Positions 7,883-16,270 of a stretch of 26,566 nucleotides of DNA are shown here, one piece after another (position 1 is the first letter of the stretch; the number at the start of each line of letters is the position of its first letter). Where the stretch lies: the NCBI GenBank assembly GCA_910587895.1, contig CAJUOE010000263.1:1-26566 (forward strand), read 5' to 3'. This DNA is from an uncultured Lachnospiraceae bacterium (GTDB lineage Bacteria; Bacillota; Clostridia; Lachnospirales; Lachnospiraceae). Position numbers and translations under genes: made by a program. A model generated the notes under the pieces. The model was not told where the DNA came from, did not search any database, and saw nothing but the letters and a program-made list of their open reading frames with translations.

Positions 7883-9746
7883 CCGCCGCGTTGTGGAAAA
7901 AATCATAAACCGACTGCGCCGACTGCTGGTTCATGGTCGGAAGGGCTGCGAGCGTCTCCACGTCCGCTGCCCGAATATCATCCAGGGACTGGAAGGATTT
8001 CATCAACGCCTTGCGCCTTTTGGCTCCAATGCCCGGAATATCGTCCAGAACCGAATGTACCTGCTCCTTGCTCCTCAGAGAGCGGTGATATTCAATTGCA
8101 AAACGATGCGCCTCGTCCTGTATGCGCGTGATTAATTGAAAACCTTCCCCATGGCGGTCAATGGGAATCTCCTGATTATGATAGTATAACCCGCGCGTCC
8201 GGTGATTATCATCTTTGACCATGCCGCAAACCGGAATATGTAGCCCCAGCTCTCCCAGCACGCGAAGCGCCACGTTGACCTGGCCTTTGCCGCCGTCCAT
8301 CATAATCAAATCAGGAAAACGCGTGAAACTGCCATACGCATTCTCCATCTTCTGTTCCTTCAGCTCCTCCTGCTCCCGCATTCCATGCGAAAACCGCCGT
8401 GTCAGCACTTCATACATCGAACCGTAATCATCCGGCCCCGTCACCGTACGCAGCTTAAATTTGCGGTAATCACTGCGTTTCGGCTTTCCTTTTTCGTATA
8501 CAACCATGGATCCCACAGACTCAAAACCGCTGATATTGGAAATATCGTACGCCTCCACGCGCCTCAGCTCCTCCAGCCCCAGCAAATGCCCAATTTCTTT
8601 GAGCGCCCCGATCGTCCTTCCTTCTTCACGCTTGATCTTTTCCTTATCCTGAGACAATACCATCGCTGCATTCTGCGCCGCCAGTTCTACCAGCTTCTCT
8701 TTGGTACCTTTTTTGGGGACGTGGATATAAACTTTCTGTCCGCGTTTCTGCCCCAGCCATTCCGCAATGACTTCCGCTTCCTCAATCTCCTCCTGGAGCA
8801 TCAGCTCCCTCGGAATAAACGGCGTTCCGGCGTAAAACTGTTTAACAAATGTGGCAAGAACCTGCTCCCTCGTATCCTCGCTCCCTATATTCACATGAAA
8901 ATGATCCCGTCCAATCAGTTTTCCATCGCGGATAAAAAATACCTGCACCACCGCATCCTGCTCGTCAGACGCCATGGCAATAATATCTTTATCTTCGCCA
9001 TCTGAGCTGGTAATCTTCTGTTTCTGGGCAATCGTTTTCACCGCTTTTAGCAGCTCCCGGTACTCAATCGCCTTCTCAAAATTCATATCTTCAGACGCCT
9101 GCTGCATCTTCTCTTCCAGCTCCTTCAACACCGGCTGGTAATTGCCGTTTAAGAATTCTATGACCTGATCTATCTGCTTTCGGTATTCCTCTTTGCTGAC
9201 CTTTCCCTGGCACGGCGCCATACACTGGTGAATATGGTAGTTCAGGCAGGGACGCTCCTTGCCAATATCCCTCGGCAATACCCGGTTGCATGTTTTCAGA
9301 GAATAGAGCTTGCCTACCAGTTCAATCGTCTCCTTGACTGCTCCCGCACTGGTATAAGGGCCGAAATACCGCGACTTATCCTTTTTCATCTGACGTGAAA
9401 AGAGGACTCTGGGAAATGTCTCTCCCAGCGTCACTCTGATATACGGATATGTCTTGTCATCCCGCAACATGGTATTATATTTTGGTCTGTGTTCTTTAAT
9501 CAGATTACACTCCAGAATCAGAGCCTCAAGCTCAGAATCCGTAATAATATATTCGAATCTGGCAATCTGCCGCACCATCTGCTCTTTTTTCAGGCCCTCG
9601 TTATGGCTTGGACGAAAATACTGCCGCACCCGATTACGAAGACTGATTGCTTTGCCGATGTAGATAATCGCATCTCTGGCGTCGTGCATAATGTACACCC
9701 CCGGTTTCTGGGGGAGTTTCTTTAATTCTTCCTGAATATCGAACAT
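7869..9746 (-). CDS. uvrC: Excinuclease ABC subunit C
   Basis: UvrC makes the two incisions of nucleotide excision repair after damage recognition by UvrA and UvrB. The 625-residue protein shows an N-terminal GIY-YIG nuclease (KPGVYIMHD and IIYIGKA, about 13-35) and a UVR domain around 205-240 that contacts UvrB. The RNase H-like nuclease follows (VEAYDISNISGFESVGSMVV), and two C-terminal helix-hairpin-helix motifs start at IPGIGAKRRKAL. Length is typical. Its ATG overlaps the ftsH stop in TAATG, so translation is probably coupled to ftsH, an unusual partner for a repair nuclease. Confidence 0.97.
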   Translation of the reverse strand: MFDIQEELKKLPQKPGVYIMHDARDAIIYIGKAISLRNRVRQYFRPSHNEGLKKEQMVRQIARFEYIITDSELEALILECNLIKEHRPKYNTMLRDDKTYPYIRVTLGETFPRVLFSRQMKKDKSRYFGPYTSAGAVKETIELVGKLYSLKTCNRVLPRDIGKERPCLNYHIHQCMAPCQGKVSKEEYRKQIDQVIEFLNGNYQPVLKELEEKMQQASEDMNFEKAIEYRELLKAVKTIAQKQKITSSDGEDKDIIAMASDEQDAVVQVFFIRDGKLIGRDHFHVNIGSEDTREQVLATFVKQFYAGTPFIPRELMLQEEIEEAEVIAEWLGQKRGQKVYIHVPKKGTKEKLVELAAQNAAMVLSQDKEKIKREEGRTIGALKEIGHLLGLEELRRVEAYDISNISGFESVGSMVVYEKGKPKRSDYRKFKLRTVTGPDDYGSMYEVLTRRFSHGMREQEELKEQKMENAYGSFTRFPDLIMMDGGKGQVNVALRVLGELGLHIPVCGMVKDDNHRTRGLYYHNQEIPIDRHGEGFQLITRIQDEAHRFAIEYHRSLRSKEQVHSVLDDIPGIGAKRRKALMKSFQSLDDIRAADVETLAALPTMNQQSAQSVYDFFHNAAVDRE

Positions 9747-12436
9747 TATTTTAATCCTTTTAATAACCTGTCAAGATAGTCTTCCTGTTCCATTGATTCC
9801 TCCAACTCCTCCTGTTCCTCCTGCGGTTCAGGATTCTCAGTTTCCGGCTCTTCCTGCGGCTTTACTATCTCTTCCACCTCTGCCTTTGGCTGCTCTTGCG
9901 GCTCCGCCGGTTCCTCCAACGGTTCTACAGATTGCTCCTCTTCTTCCTGCGGCTTTGCTATCTCTTCCGCCTCTGCCTTTGGCTGCTCTTGCAGCTCCGC
10001 CGGTTCCTCCAACTGCTCTGCCGGTTCCACAATTTCTTTTTCCAGTCTCTGTGGTTCTTCTGTAGATTCCTCTTCCAATTTCTCTGGTTCTTCCGTAAAT
10101 TCCTCTTCCGGTTTCTTTGGTTCTTCTATAAATTCCTCTTCCGGTTTCTCTGGTTCTTCTGTAAATTCCTCTTCCGGTTTCTCTGGTTCTTCTGTAAATT
10201 CCTCTTCCGGTTCTTCCTTAATTTCCACAAATTTTTCTGTTTCTTCCGCCACCACATCCTGGATCAGAATTTCTTCCGGCAAATCCTGGACTATTTCTTC
10301 CGCCAGAATCTCCTCTGGCTCTATCTCCACGACAAGCTCATCATCAACAGAGGTATCTTCCAGTTTCAAATCAAACATAAGCGGACCCGCCTCTGGTTCT
10401 ACGTCAGTTTCCGTGGCAGTTTCCGTGGCAAAAACCTCCTGGGGCTGCGGCTCTGGTTCCTCGCTCCCACGCAGAAATTCTTCCGGTAACGGCTCTTTCA
10501 GCGTATTCACTACCAAATCTTCATCTTCCGCGAAATCCGCAGCGGATTCCTTATCTTCCTTCTCTTCCGGCTCCGGAATTCCTTTTAATCTGCGGAAAAT
10601 CTGCATAAATTCCTTGCCTGTAATCGTCTCATGCTCATATAAATACCCGGAAATCTCATCCAGAATATCCCGGTTCTCCTGCAACAGGCGGATAGCCTCA
10701 TCATAACTGTCCTTTAGAATCTTCATAACTTCCTGATCTATCTGCGCTGCCGTCTCTTCTCCGCAATTCAGGCTGGCCCTGCCGTCAAGATATTTATCCT
10801 CAACCGTCACAAGACCCATCAGGCCAAATCGTTCGGACATACCGTACTGTGTCACCATCGCCCTGGCAATCTTGGTTGCCTGCTCAATATCATTGGAGGC
10901 TCCGGTCGTTACAGAATCAAATATAATTTCCTCTGCGGCGCGCCCTCCCATATAGGTGATGAGCCGCGCCCTCAGCTCGTTCTTGGTCATCAGATACTTC
11001 TCTTCTTCCGGCACCTGCATGGTATAGCCCAGCGCACCCATGGTACGCGGCACAATCGTAATCTTCTGTACCGGCTCCGTATCTTTCTGCAAAGCAGTAA
11101 CCAGCGCATGGCCTACCTCATGGTACGCCACCATCTTCTTCTCTTTGGAACTCATGATGCGGTCCTTTTTCTCTTTTCCGGCAATAACCACTTCCACAGA
11201 TTCAAAGAGATCACCCTGATTCACACACTTCCTGCCTCGTTTGACTGCATTGATGGCAGCCTCGTTAATCATGTTGGCAAGGTCTGAACCGACTGCGCCG
11301 GAAGTAGCAAGCGCAATGGCGTCCAAATCCACGCTGTCATCCATCAGTACATTCTTGGCATGTACTTTCAGCGTATCTACACGTCCTTTTAAATCTGGCT
11401 TATCTACGATAATTCTGCGGTCAAAACGCCCCGGACGCAGCAACGCCTTGTCCAACACCTCCGGCCGGTTGGTTGCCGCCAGAATCAAAAGGCCTTTGGA
11501 AGTATCAAAACCATCCATCTCCGCCAAAAGCTGATTAAGCGTCTGCTCCCGTTCATCGTTGCCGCCATATCTGGTATCGCGGCTCTTTCCAATCGCATCA
11601 ATCTCGTCAATAAAAATGATGCACGGCGCCTGTTTCTGAGCCTCCTTAAATAAATCGCGTACGCGGGAAGCGCCTACGCCCACGAACATCTCCACAAAAT
11701 CGGAACCTGCCAGAGAGAAAAATGGAACGTTCGCCTCTCCTGCAACCGCCTTGGCAAGCAGCGTCTTGCCGGTTCCGGGCGGTCCCACCAACAATGCTCC
11801 TTTCGGAAGCTTTGCTCCAATATCTGTATATTTCTTGGGATTATGCAGAAAATCCACAACTTCCTGCAAAGATTCCTTCGCCTCGTCCTGTCCCGCAACA
11901 TCCTTAAACGTCACGCCGGTGGATTTCTCAACATAGACCTTGGCTGTCGTCTTGCCAACACCCATAACGCCACCGCCGCCCATTTTGCGGAAAATAAGAA
12001 AATACAGCAGAACCCATACCAGAACCAACGGCAGGATATAACTCACCATGTTCCATAAAATTGCAGAGGACACATCCTCCACTGTCCCGCCAAACTTCAC
12101 GTTATGTTTTCTTAACAGCGGCAATAAGGTCTCATCGTTCAGCTCCGCCGTGTAATAAGTAATCCGGTACAATTTATTCTCACTCTTAGGCAGAATCTTA
12201 ATTCGATTGGAGGTAAATTTTACTTCCTCCACCTTGTCATTTTCTACCATATTAATAAATTCCGAGTAAGAAATTTCTTTGTTCGTTGCATTTCTGGCGC
12301 AGCTGTTTAGCAGACTAGTCAAAAACAGCACCAGAAGCGCTGCAAGAATAAAAACCATGACGGTCATCCCATTACGGTTATTGCCGCCATTTTTTCTTCC
12401 ATTGTTATTGTTGTTATTGTTTCCTTTGTTCTCCAT
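9746..12436 (-). CDS. ftsH: ATP-dependent zinc metalloprotease FtsH with long acidic tail
   Basis: Membrane AAA+ protease that extracts and degrades membrane and regulatory proteins. An Asn-rich N-terminus precedes membrane segments at about 23-45 and 131-150. Walker A GPPGTGKT is at 218-225, Walker B FIDEID at 275-280, the second region of homology around 321-341, the zinc motif HEVGH at 439-443 and a third ligand Asp in TTGASNDIE (Asp516). Ordinary FtsH ends after about 600-650 residues. Here the core ends near residue 620 and a Glu/Pro-rich tail of about 275 residues follows, containing five 11-residue repeats and two 31-residue repeats. It starts with ATG, GGAGG close upstream, and a near-consensus promoter. 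Core function is certain; the tail role is unknown. Confidence 0.97.
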   Translation of the reverse strand: MENKGNNNNNNNGRKNGGNNRNGMTVMVFILAALLVLFLTSLLNSCARNATNKEISYSEFINMVENDKVEEVKFTSNRIKILPKSENKLYRITYYTAELNDETLLPLLRKHNVKFGGTVEDVSSAILWNMVSYILPLVLVWVLLYFLIFRKMGGGGVMGVGKTTAKVYVEKSTGVTFKDVAGQDEAKESLQEVVDFLHNPKKYTDIGAKLPKGALLVGPPGTGKTLLAKAVAGEANVPFFSLAGSDFVEMFVGVGASRVRDLFKEAQKQAPCIIFIDEIDAIGKSRDTRYGGNDEREQTLNQLLAEMDGFDTSKGLLILAATNRPEVLDKALLRPGRFDRRIIVDKPDLKGRVDTLKVHAKNVLMDDSVDLDAIALATSGAVGSDLANMINEAAINAVKRGRKCVNQGDLFESVEVVIAGKEKKDRIMSSKEKKMVAYHEVGHALVTALQKDTEPVQKITIVPRTMGALGYTMQVPEEEKYLMTKNELRARLITYMGGRAAEEIIFDSVTTGASNDIEQATKIARAMVTQYGMSERFGLMGLVTVEDKYLDGRASLNCGEETAAQIDQEVMKILKDSYDEAIRLLQENRDILDEISGYLYEHETITGKEFMQIFRRLKGIPEPEEKEDKESAADFAEDEDLVVNTLKEPLPEEFLRGSEEPEPQPQEVFATETATETDVEPEAGPLMFDLKLEDTSVDDELVVEIEPEEILAEEIVQDLPEEILIQDVVAEETEKFVEIKEEPEEEFTEEPEKPEEEFTEEPEKPEEEFIEEPKKPEEEFTEEPEKLEEESTEEPQRLEKEIVEPAEQLEEPAELQEQPKAEAEEIAKPQEEEEQSVEPLEEPAEPQEQPKAEVEEIVKPQEEPETENPEPQEEQEELEESMEQEDYLDRLLKGLK
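9851..10013. repeat. 93-bp-period duplication inside the ftsH tail
   Basis: Two copies of about 70 bp, 9851-9920 and 9944-10013, are offset by exactly 93 bp and differ at only a few positions. They encode near-identical stretches such as EQPKAEVEEIVKPQEE and EQPKAEAEEIAKPQEE. The 31-codon period keeps the ftsH frame. Confidence 0.85.
10053..10217. repeat. Five 33-bp tandem repeats inside the ftsH tail
   Basis: Units begin at 10053, 10086, 10119, 10152 and 10185, each opening with GGTTCTTC on the plus strand. They encode variants of KPEEEFTEEPE. Because 33 bp is eleven codons, gain or loss of a unit would keep the reading frame. Confidence 0.88.
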
Positions 12437-12450
12437 TGATTTCCTCCTGA

Positions 12451-12479
12451 ATACCGCGGCCTTCTGTCTCGCGATACTC
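12451..12479 (-). promoter_or_regulatory. Inverted repeat in ftsH leader
   Basis: Arms AGTATCGCG and CGCGGTATT (minus strand, with two G-U pairs) enclose an 11-base loop immediately upstream of the CAGGAGG ribosome site of ftsH. It could modulate translation or be a protein-binding site. It does not match the CIRCE or CtsR consensus. Confidence 0.4.
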
Positions 12480-12484
12480 TTTTT

Positions 12485-12513
12485 ATTATATGTGCATTTT
12501 ATTTGAAAATCAA
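12485..12513 (-). promoter_or_regulatory. ftsH promoter
   Basis: TTGATT (12508-12513), 17-base spacer, TATAAT (12485-12490) on the minus strand, a near-consensus housekeeping promoter. Transcription would begin near 12478, at the edge of the leader inverted repeat, and run through ftsH and uvrC. Confidence 0.7.
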
Positions 12514-12599
12514 TATTTCTTCCTAAACTTTCCGTATATTTTTCTAAAGTTTTTCTAAAGTTTTTTCCAAAAGTCCTAGATTTCTTTTTGCTTAGGTTG

Positions 12600-12605
12600 T
12601 ATAAT
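12600..12605 (+). promoter_or_regulatory. Candidate -10 element of pyrG
   Basis: A perfect TATAAT lies on the plus strand, preceded directly by TTG, but no good -35 is seen 16-18 bases upstream. The implied leader is only about 45-50 nt, too short for the CTP-sensing terminator leader known upstream of pyrG in Bacillus. AT-rich direct repeats of TTTCTAAAGTTT lie at about 12541-12565. Confidence 0.4.
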
Positions 12606-12658
12606 ATATTAATTATTGCAGATACTAAACTATTCAGATAATTTAAGGAGGATTACCT

Positions 12659-14263
12659 ATGCCCGTAAAATATGTCTTTGTCACCGGCGGTGTTGTTTCC
12701 GGTCTCGGAAAGGGAATTACTGCTGCTTCTCTCGGCCGTTTGCTGAAAGCGCGCGGATATAAAGTTACCATGCAGAAATTCGACCCCTACATCAATATAG
12801 ACCCCGGAACCATGAATCCAATCCAGCACGGAGAAGTTTTCGTCACGGATGACGGCGCAGAAACAGATTTGGACCTTGGTCATTACGAGCGTTTTATTGA
12901 TGAGAATCTCGGGAAAAATTCCAACGTTACCACCGGCAAGGTTTACTGGTCTGTTTTGCAGAAAGAACGGCGCGGTGATTACGGCGGAGGAACGGTGCAG
13001 GTAATTCCTCATATTACGAACGAAATCAAAAGCCGCTTTTACCGGAATTTTACCACGGAGGATACGCACATTGCCATAATTGAGGTCGGCGGAACCGTAG
13101 GAGACATGGAAAGCCAGCCTTTCCTGGAATCCATTCGCCAGTTCCAACACGAAGTAGGGCACGAAAATGCCATTTTAATACATGTAACGCTCATTCCCTA
13201 CATCAGCGCTTCCGGCGAGATGAAGACAAAGCCTACTCAGGCGAGTGTCAAGGAGTTACAGGGCATGGGAATCCAGCCTGATATTATTGTTTGCCGTTCC
13301 GAGCATCCTTTAGACCAGGGAATCAAAGACAAAATTGCCTTATTCTGTAATGTTCCCTGCAGCCGTGTTCTACAGAATCTTGACGTGGAATATCTATATG
13401 AGGCTCCGCTCGCTATGGAAAAGGAAAACCTTGCGCAGGTGGCATGTGAATGCCTTCATTTAGACTGCCCGGAACCGGATTTATCCGATTGGATTGACAT
13501 GGTAGATGCGCTCCGCTATCCGGACAAAGACGTATCCATCGCGCTTGTCGGAAAATATACGGCTTTGCACGACGCCTACATATCCGTAGTGGAGGCTTTG
13601 AAACACGGCGGCATTGCAGAACGTGCAACCGTCAATATCAAATGGGTAGACTCTGAATTGTTAAACGAAGATAACGTAGACGATACACTTGGAGACATCC
13701 AGGGAATCCTTGTTCCCGGCGGCTTTGGAGACCGCGGTGTGGAAGGCATGATTACAGCCGCAAAATATGCGCGCGAGCACCAGATTCCTTACCTTGGCCT
13801 GTGCCTGGGGATGCAGGTGGCAATAATTGAATGCGCAAGGCATCTCTGTGGTTTTCATGATGCGCACAGCATTGAACTTGACTCCAACACCACCCATCCG
13901 GTCATCGCATTGATGCCCGACCAGAGCGATGTCGAAGACATTGGCGGAACCCTGCGGCTTGGCTCTTATCCCTGTGTTCTGGACAAGTCCTCAAAAGCTT
14001 TTCAGGTTTATGGAGAAGATACGATACACGAAAGACACCGCCACCGCTATGAAGTCAACAATGACTATCGTTCCGTACTCTCAGAGCACGGCATGAAATT
14101 ATGCGGGCTGTCACCGGACGGAAGAATCGTTGAGATGGTGGAGCTTTCAGACCATCCATGGTTTGTCGCTACGCAGGCGCATCCGGAGCTGAAGTCACGC
14201 CCCAACCGTCCGCATCCGCTGTTCAAGGGATTTGTGGAGGCCGCGATTAAAACGAACCGATAA
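12659..14263 (+). CDS. pyrG: CTP synthase
   Basis: Converts UTP, ATP and glutamine to CTP in the cytosol; the only clear plus-strand gene here. The N-terminal synthetase domain begins VFVTGGVVSGLGKGITAASL (residues 6-25), the ATP-binding loop. The C-terminal class I glutamine amidotransferase has the nucleophile Cys382 in GLCLGMQ and the His-Glu pair in AHPE (His508, Glu510). Length (534) is standard. AGGAGG is 7 bases before the ATG. It diverges from ftsH and ends at a strong terminator. Confidence 0.98.
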   Translation: MPVKYVFVTGGVVSGLGKGITAASLGRLLKARGYKVTMQKFDPYINIDPGTMNPIQHGEVFVTDDGAETDLDLGHYERFIDENLGKNSNVTTGKVYWSVLQKERRGDYGGGTVQVIPHITNEIKSRFYRNFTTEDTHIAIIEVGGTVGDMESQPFLESIRQFQHEVGHENAILIHVTLIPYISASGEMKTKPTQASVKELQGMGIQPDIIVCRSEHPLDQGIKDKIALFCNVPCSRVLQNLDVEYLYEAPLAMEKENLAQVACECLHLDCPEPDLSDWIDMVDALRYPDKDVSIALVGKYTALHDAYISVVEALKHGGIAERATVNIKWVDSELLNEDNVDDTLGDIQGILVPGGFGDRGVEGMITAAKYAREHQIPYLGLCLGMQVAIIECARHLCGFHDAHSIELDSNTTHPVIALMPDQSDVEDIGGTLRLGSYPCVLDKSSKAFQVYGEDTIHERHRHRYEVNNDYRSVLSEHGMKLCGLSPDGRIVEMVELSDHPWFVATQAHPELKSRPNRPHPLFKGFVEAAIKTNR

Positions 14264-14269
14264 AGAAAC

Positions 14270-14305
14270 ATGCCGCTGGGATCCATATCCCCGCGGCATT
14301 TTTTT
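14270..14305 (+). terminator. Terminator after pyrG, probably bidirectional
   Basis: Arms ATGCCGCTGGGAT (14270-14282) and ATCCCCGCGGCAT (14287-14299) pair with one mismatch around a 4-base loop. Seven T follow on the plus strand. On the minus strand the hairpin is followed by GTTTCTTTATC, so it can also end the convergent HAD gene, whose stop overlaps the T run. Confidence 0.9.
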
Positions 14306-14960
14306 ACAATGACTCATTCAATTCCCCCAACCCTGCAAACACTCCAACATGGGGATACTGCTCCATCTCATCCTTCCCGGTCGTCCCGGTTGTTACCCCT
14401 GCAAAATCCACGCCGGCCGCCTGGGCTGTCCTCGCATCCACCAGACTGTCACCCACATACAACACCTCGTCCTTTGACAAATCCCACTCTCCCAGCACAT
14501 GGAAAACACCCTGTGGATCCGGTTTTGGATACTTTACCTCATCCCCTCCCACAATCATATCAAACAAATCCGGTTCCTGATATTTCTGAAGAATGGCCTC
14601 AATGCGATAATGATATTTGGTCGTCACAATCGCAAGCTTATATCCCTGTCGCTTCCACTCCCAGGCAAGCTCAAGCGCTCCCGGATAGAAACTGCTGTTC
14701 TCTGTCATCACCTGATCCGCCTTCTCCATAAACAGCCGGGCAAACTCTGATTCTTCTTCCGGTTTCAGTGTCTTTCCCTGCCCGCTCACCAGCACCCGGT
14801 AAACCTCCTCCAGATGCAGGCCAATGGTCTTACGCACAGTCTCACGATCCGCCGGATCATATCCGAGGCTTTCCAGCGCGTAATTGATACATATCACGAT
14901 GCCATCTGTGGAATCTCCCAGCGTGTAGTCAAAGTCAAAAATTAATCCTTTGTACCTCAT
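14304..14960 (-). CDS. HAD-superfamily phosphatase, phosphoglycolate phosphatase-like
   Basis: A 218-residue haloacid dehalogenase hydrolase of the Gph/PGMB subgroup, cytosolic, acting on small phosphate esters. Motif I FDFDYT places the nucleophile at Asp9 and the acid/base at Asp11. Motif II is VTT near 115, motif III the Lys of KPDP, motif IV GDSLVDA. A helical cap fills residues 15-85. AGGAGG is 8 bases before the ATG. It begins 47 bp after the second sigma-factor gene and may be co-transcribed with the sigma pair. Substrate cannot be predicted; phosphoglycolate, sugar phosphates and nucleotides are all possible. Confidence 0.85.
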   Translation of the reverse strand: MRYKGLIFDFDYTLGDSTDGIVICINYALESLGYDPADRETVRKTIGLHLEEVYRVLVSGQGKTLKPEEESEFARLFMEKADQVMTENSSFYPGALELAWEWKRQGYKLAIVTTKYHYRIEAILQKYQEPDLFDMIVGGDEVKYPKPDPQGVFHVLGEWDLSKDEVLYVGDSLVDARTAQAAGVDFAGVTTGTTGKDEMEQYPHVGVFAGLGELNESL

Positions 14961-15007
14961 ACATAAAACCTCCTATTTTGAACCAAAACATGTCCAAATC
15001 TATTGTT

Positions 15008-15589
15008 TTAACCGCGTTTCCTTTTTCTTTCTTCTTCGAACTGTTCTTTGCTCTCCTCATTTCCGTCCCACAATTCCTTAAATCTCTTCCTTGCCCTCGA
15101 CAGCATATGCCGAACATTATCCGGCGACTTTTCCAGCTTGCGGGCAATTTCCGTCGAATCCATATCATAATAGTAATGCATAAGCAAAAGATCCCGGTAA
15201 GACTCGCTCATTTTTGACAGCACCCAGCTACAATACTCCTGCCGCTCAGTTTCCACAATCTTTATAAATGGCTCCTCCTCGTATACCTCATCAAGCAGCT
15301 CGTTCAAAAACTCCTGATCTATGTACCGTTTTCTCCATTTGCATAAATTAATCGCCTTGTGTTTCAAAATCGTCAACAGGAAGTTCCAGTTCTTCTGTTC
15401 CGAATTGCCTTTCATCTCATCCAGTTTGGGAATAACCGCCATAAAGGTATCGTGTACAAGATCTTCCGCCTCCTCGCAGTTTTGCAGGTAAGAATGTGCA
15501 ACATAATACATCTCATCTCTGTACGTTTTATATAATTGTTTGAAATATTCTTTTTTCTGCCTTTTCGTCATTGGCCTATTGTGATGCAT
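15008..15589 (-). CDS. Sigma-70 family (ECF-like) sigma factor, second of a pair
   Basis: A 193-residue regulator likely to direct RNA polymerase to a specific promoter set. A region 2-like segment covers about 14-85 (QLYKTYRDEMYYVAHSYL then AEDLVHDTFMAV). A region 4 helix-turn-helix covers about 125-172 (STEIARKLEKSPDNVRHM). A highly charged tail follows. The ATG at 15589 is preferred over the TTG at 15604, because GGAGG, embedded in the end of the upstream gene, lies 8 bases before the ATG. The upstream stop is one base away, so translation is probably coupled. It is clearly paralogous to the upstream gene. No anti-sigma protein is encoded nearby. Confidence 0.88.
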   Translation of the reverse strand: MHHNRPMTKRQKKEYFKQLYKTYRDEMYYVAHSYLQNCEEAEDLVHDTFMAVIPKLDEMKGNSEQKNWNFLLTILKHKAINLCKWRKRYIDQEFLNELLDEVYEEEPFIKIVETERQEYCSWVLSKMSESYRDLLLMHYYYDMDSTEIARKLEKSPDNVRHMLSRARKRFKELWDGNEESKEQFEEERKRKRG

Positions 15590-15590
15590 A

Positions 15591-16145
15591 TCAGATTCCT
15601 CCAAAAAATCCGCGTTTCGCCAATATTATCTTTATTCTTCTCCTTGCCCTCATGGACATATGTCTGATACTGTCCGGTGACTTGCCCATAATTTTTGCAA
15701 TTTCTACATAATTCAGCTTATGATAATATTGTAGCAACAATATGTCGCGATAACCTTCCGGCAGTTGTGAAATCAACTTTGCAAGAACATTCTCCACTTC
15801 CAGCTCCAGAATCGTTGTTTCCATATCATCGTCCATCATATCCTTCAGATGCTTTTCCGTTAATTGCTCCTCCAAAAGCCGTTTCCTTTTGTTGTAAAGA
15901 TTATAAGCCTTGTGTTTGACGATTGTGACAATATAATTCCAATTTCTCTCAGGCGTATCGCCGATCAGTTTATCCATATTGTCAAGCACAGCTATAAATG
16001 ATTCATGAACGATATCTTCCGCATCGAATTTATTTTCCAGAACTATGTAAGCAGTGTAAAACATTTCATCTCTGTGTTCCTTATATAATTGCTCAAAAAA
16101 CCGCCTTTCCTCATCGTTATACGACAATAACAGGTCTTGAAACAC
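15591..16145 (-). CDS. Sigma-70 family (ECF-like) sigma factor, first of a pair
   Basis: A 184-residue protein with region 2 at about 16-88 (FEQLYKEHRDEMFYTAY, DAEDIVHESFIAV, RNWNYIVTIVKHKAYNL) and region 4 at about 125-172 (YVEIAKIMGKSPDSIRHM). It aligns along its whole length with the downstream sigma gene. The start is GTG at 16145 with AGAGG 9 bases upstream; an AGGA one base before it is too close to serve. The leader has a good promoter and a 14-bp perfect hairpin. Family membership is firm; the regulon and signal are unknown. Confidence 0.88.
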   Translation of the reverse strand: MFQDLLLSYNDEERRFFEQLYKEHRDEMFYTAYIVLENKFDAEDIVHESFIAVLDNMDKLIGDTPERNWNYIVTIVKHKAYNLYNKRKRLLEEQLTEKHLKDMMDDDMETTILELEVENVLAKLISQLPEGYRDILLLQYYHKLNYVEIAKIMGKSPDSIRHMSMRARRRIKIILAKRGFFGGI

Positions 16146-16169
16146 TTCCTGATACCTCTGACAAAACCA

Positions 16170-16211
16170 GGGGATAAAAAATCTTCGATGGTGCCTGGAT
16201 TTTTTATCCCC
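16170..16211 (-). promoter_or_regulatory. 14-bp perfect inverted repeat in the sigma-pair leader
   Basis: GGGGATAAAAAATC (16170-16183) and GATTTTTTATCCCC (16198-16211) are perfect complements around a 14-base loop. On the minus strand the hairpin is followed by TGGTTTTG and then the AGAGG ribosome site of the first sigma gene. It may act as a terminator/attenuator between hydF and the sigma genes, or as an operator. Confidence 0.7.
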
Positions 16212-16270
16212 TCATTGATCTTTCGTAAAAATGTGATACAATTTCAGTTTACATGCATTTCCCAATATTT

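Noticed and set aside
10053..10217. Regular 33-bp repeats that could suggest a CRISPR array
   Set aside because: Units are directly contiguous with no unique spacers and stay in the ftsH reading frame, so they are protein repeats.
9896..10489. Leu/Phe-rich plus-strand open frame opposite the ftsH tail, resembling a membrane protein
   Set aside because: The hydrophobicity is simply the complement of Glu codons in the acidic FtsH repeats.
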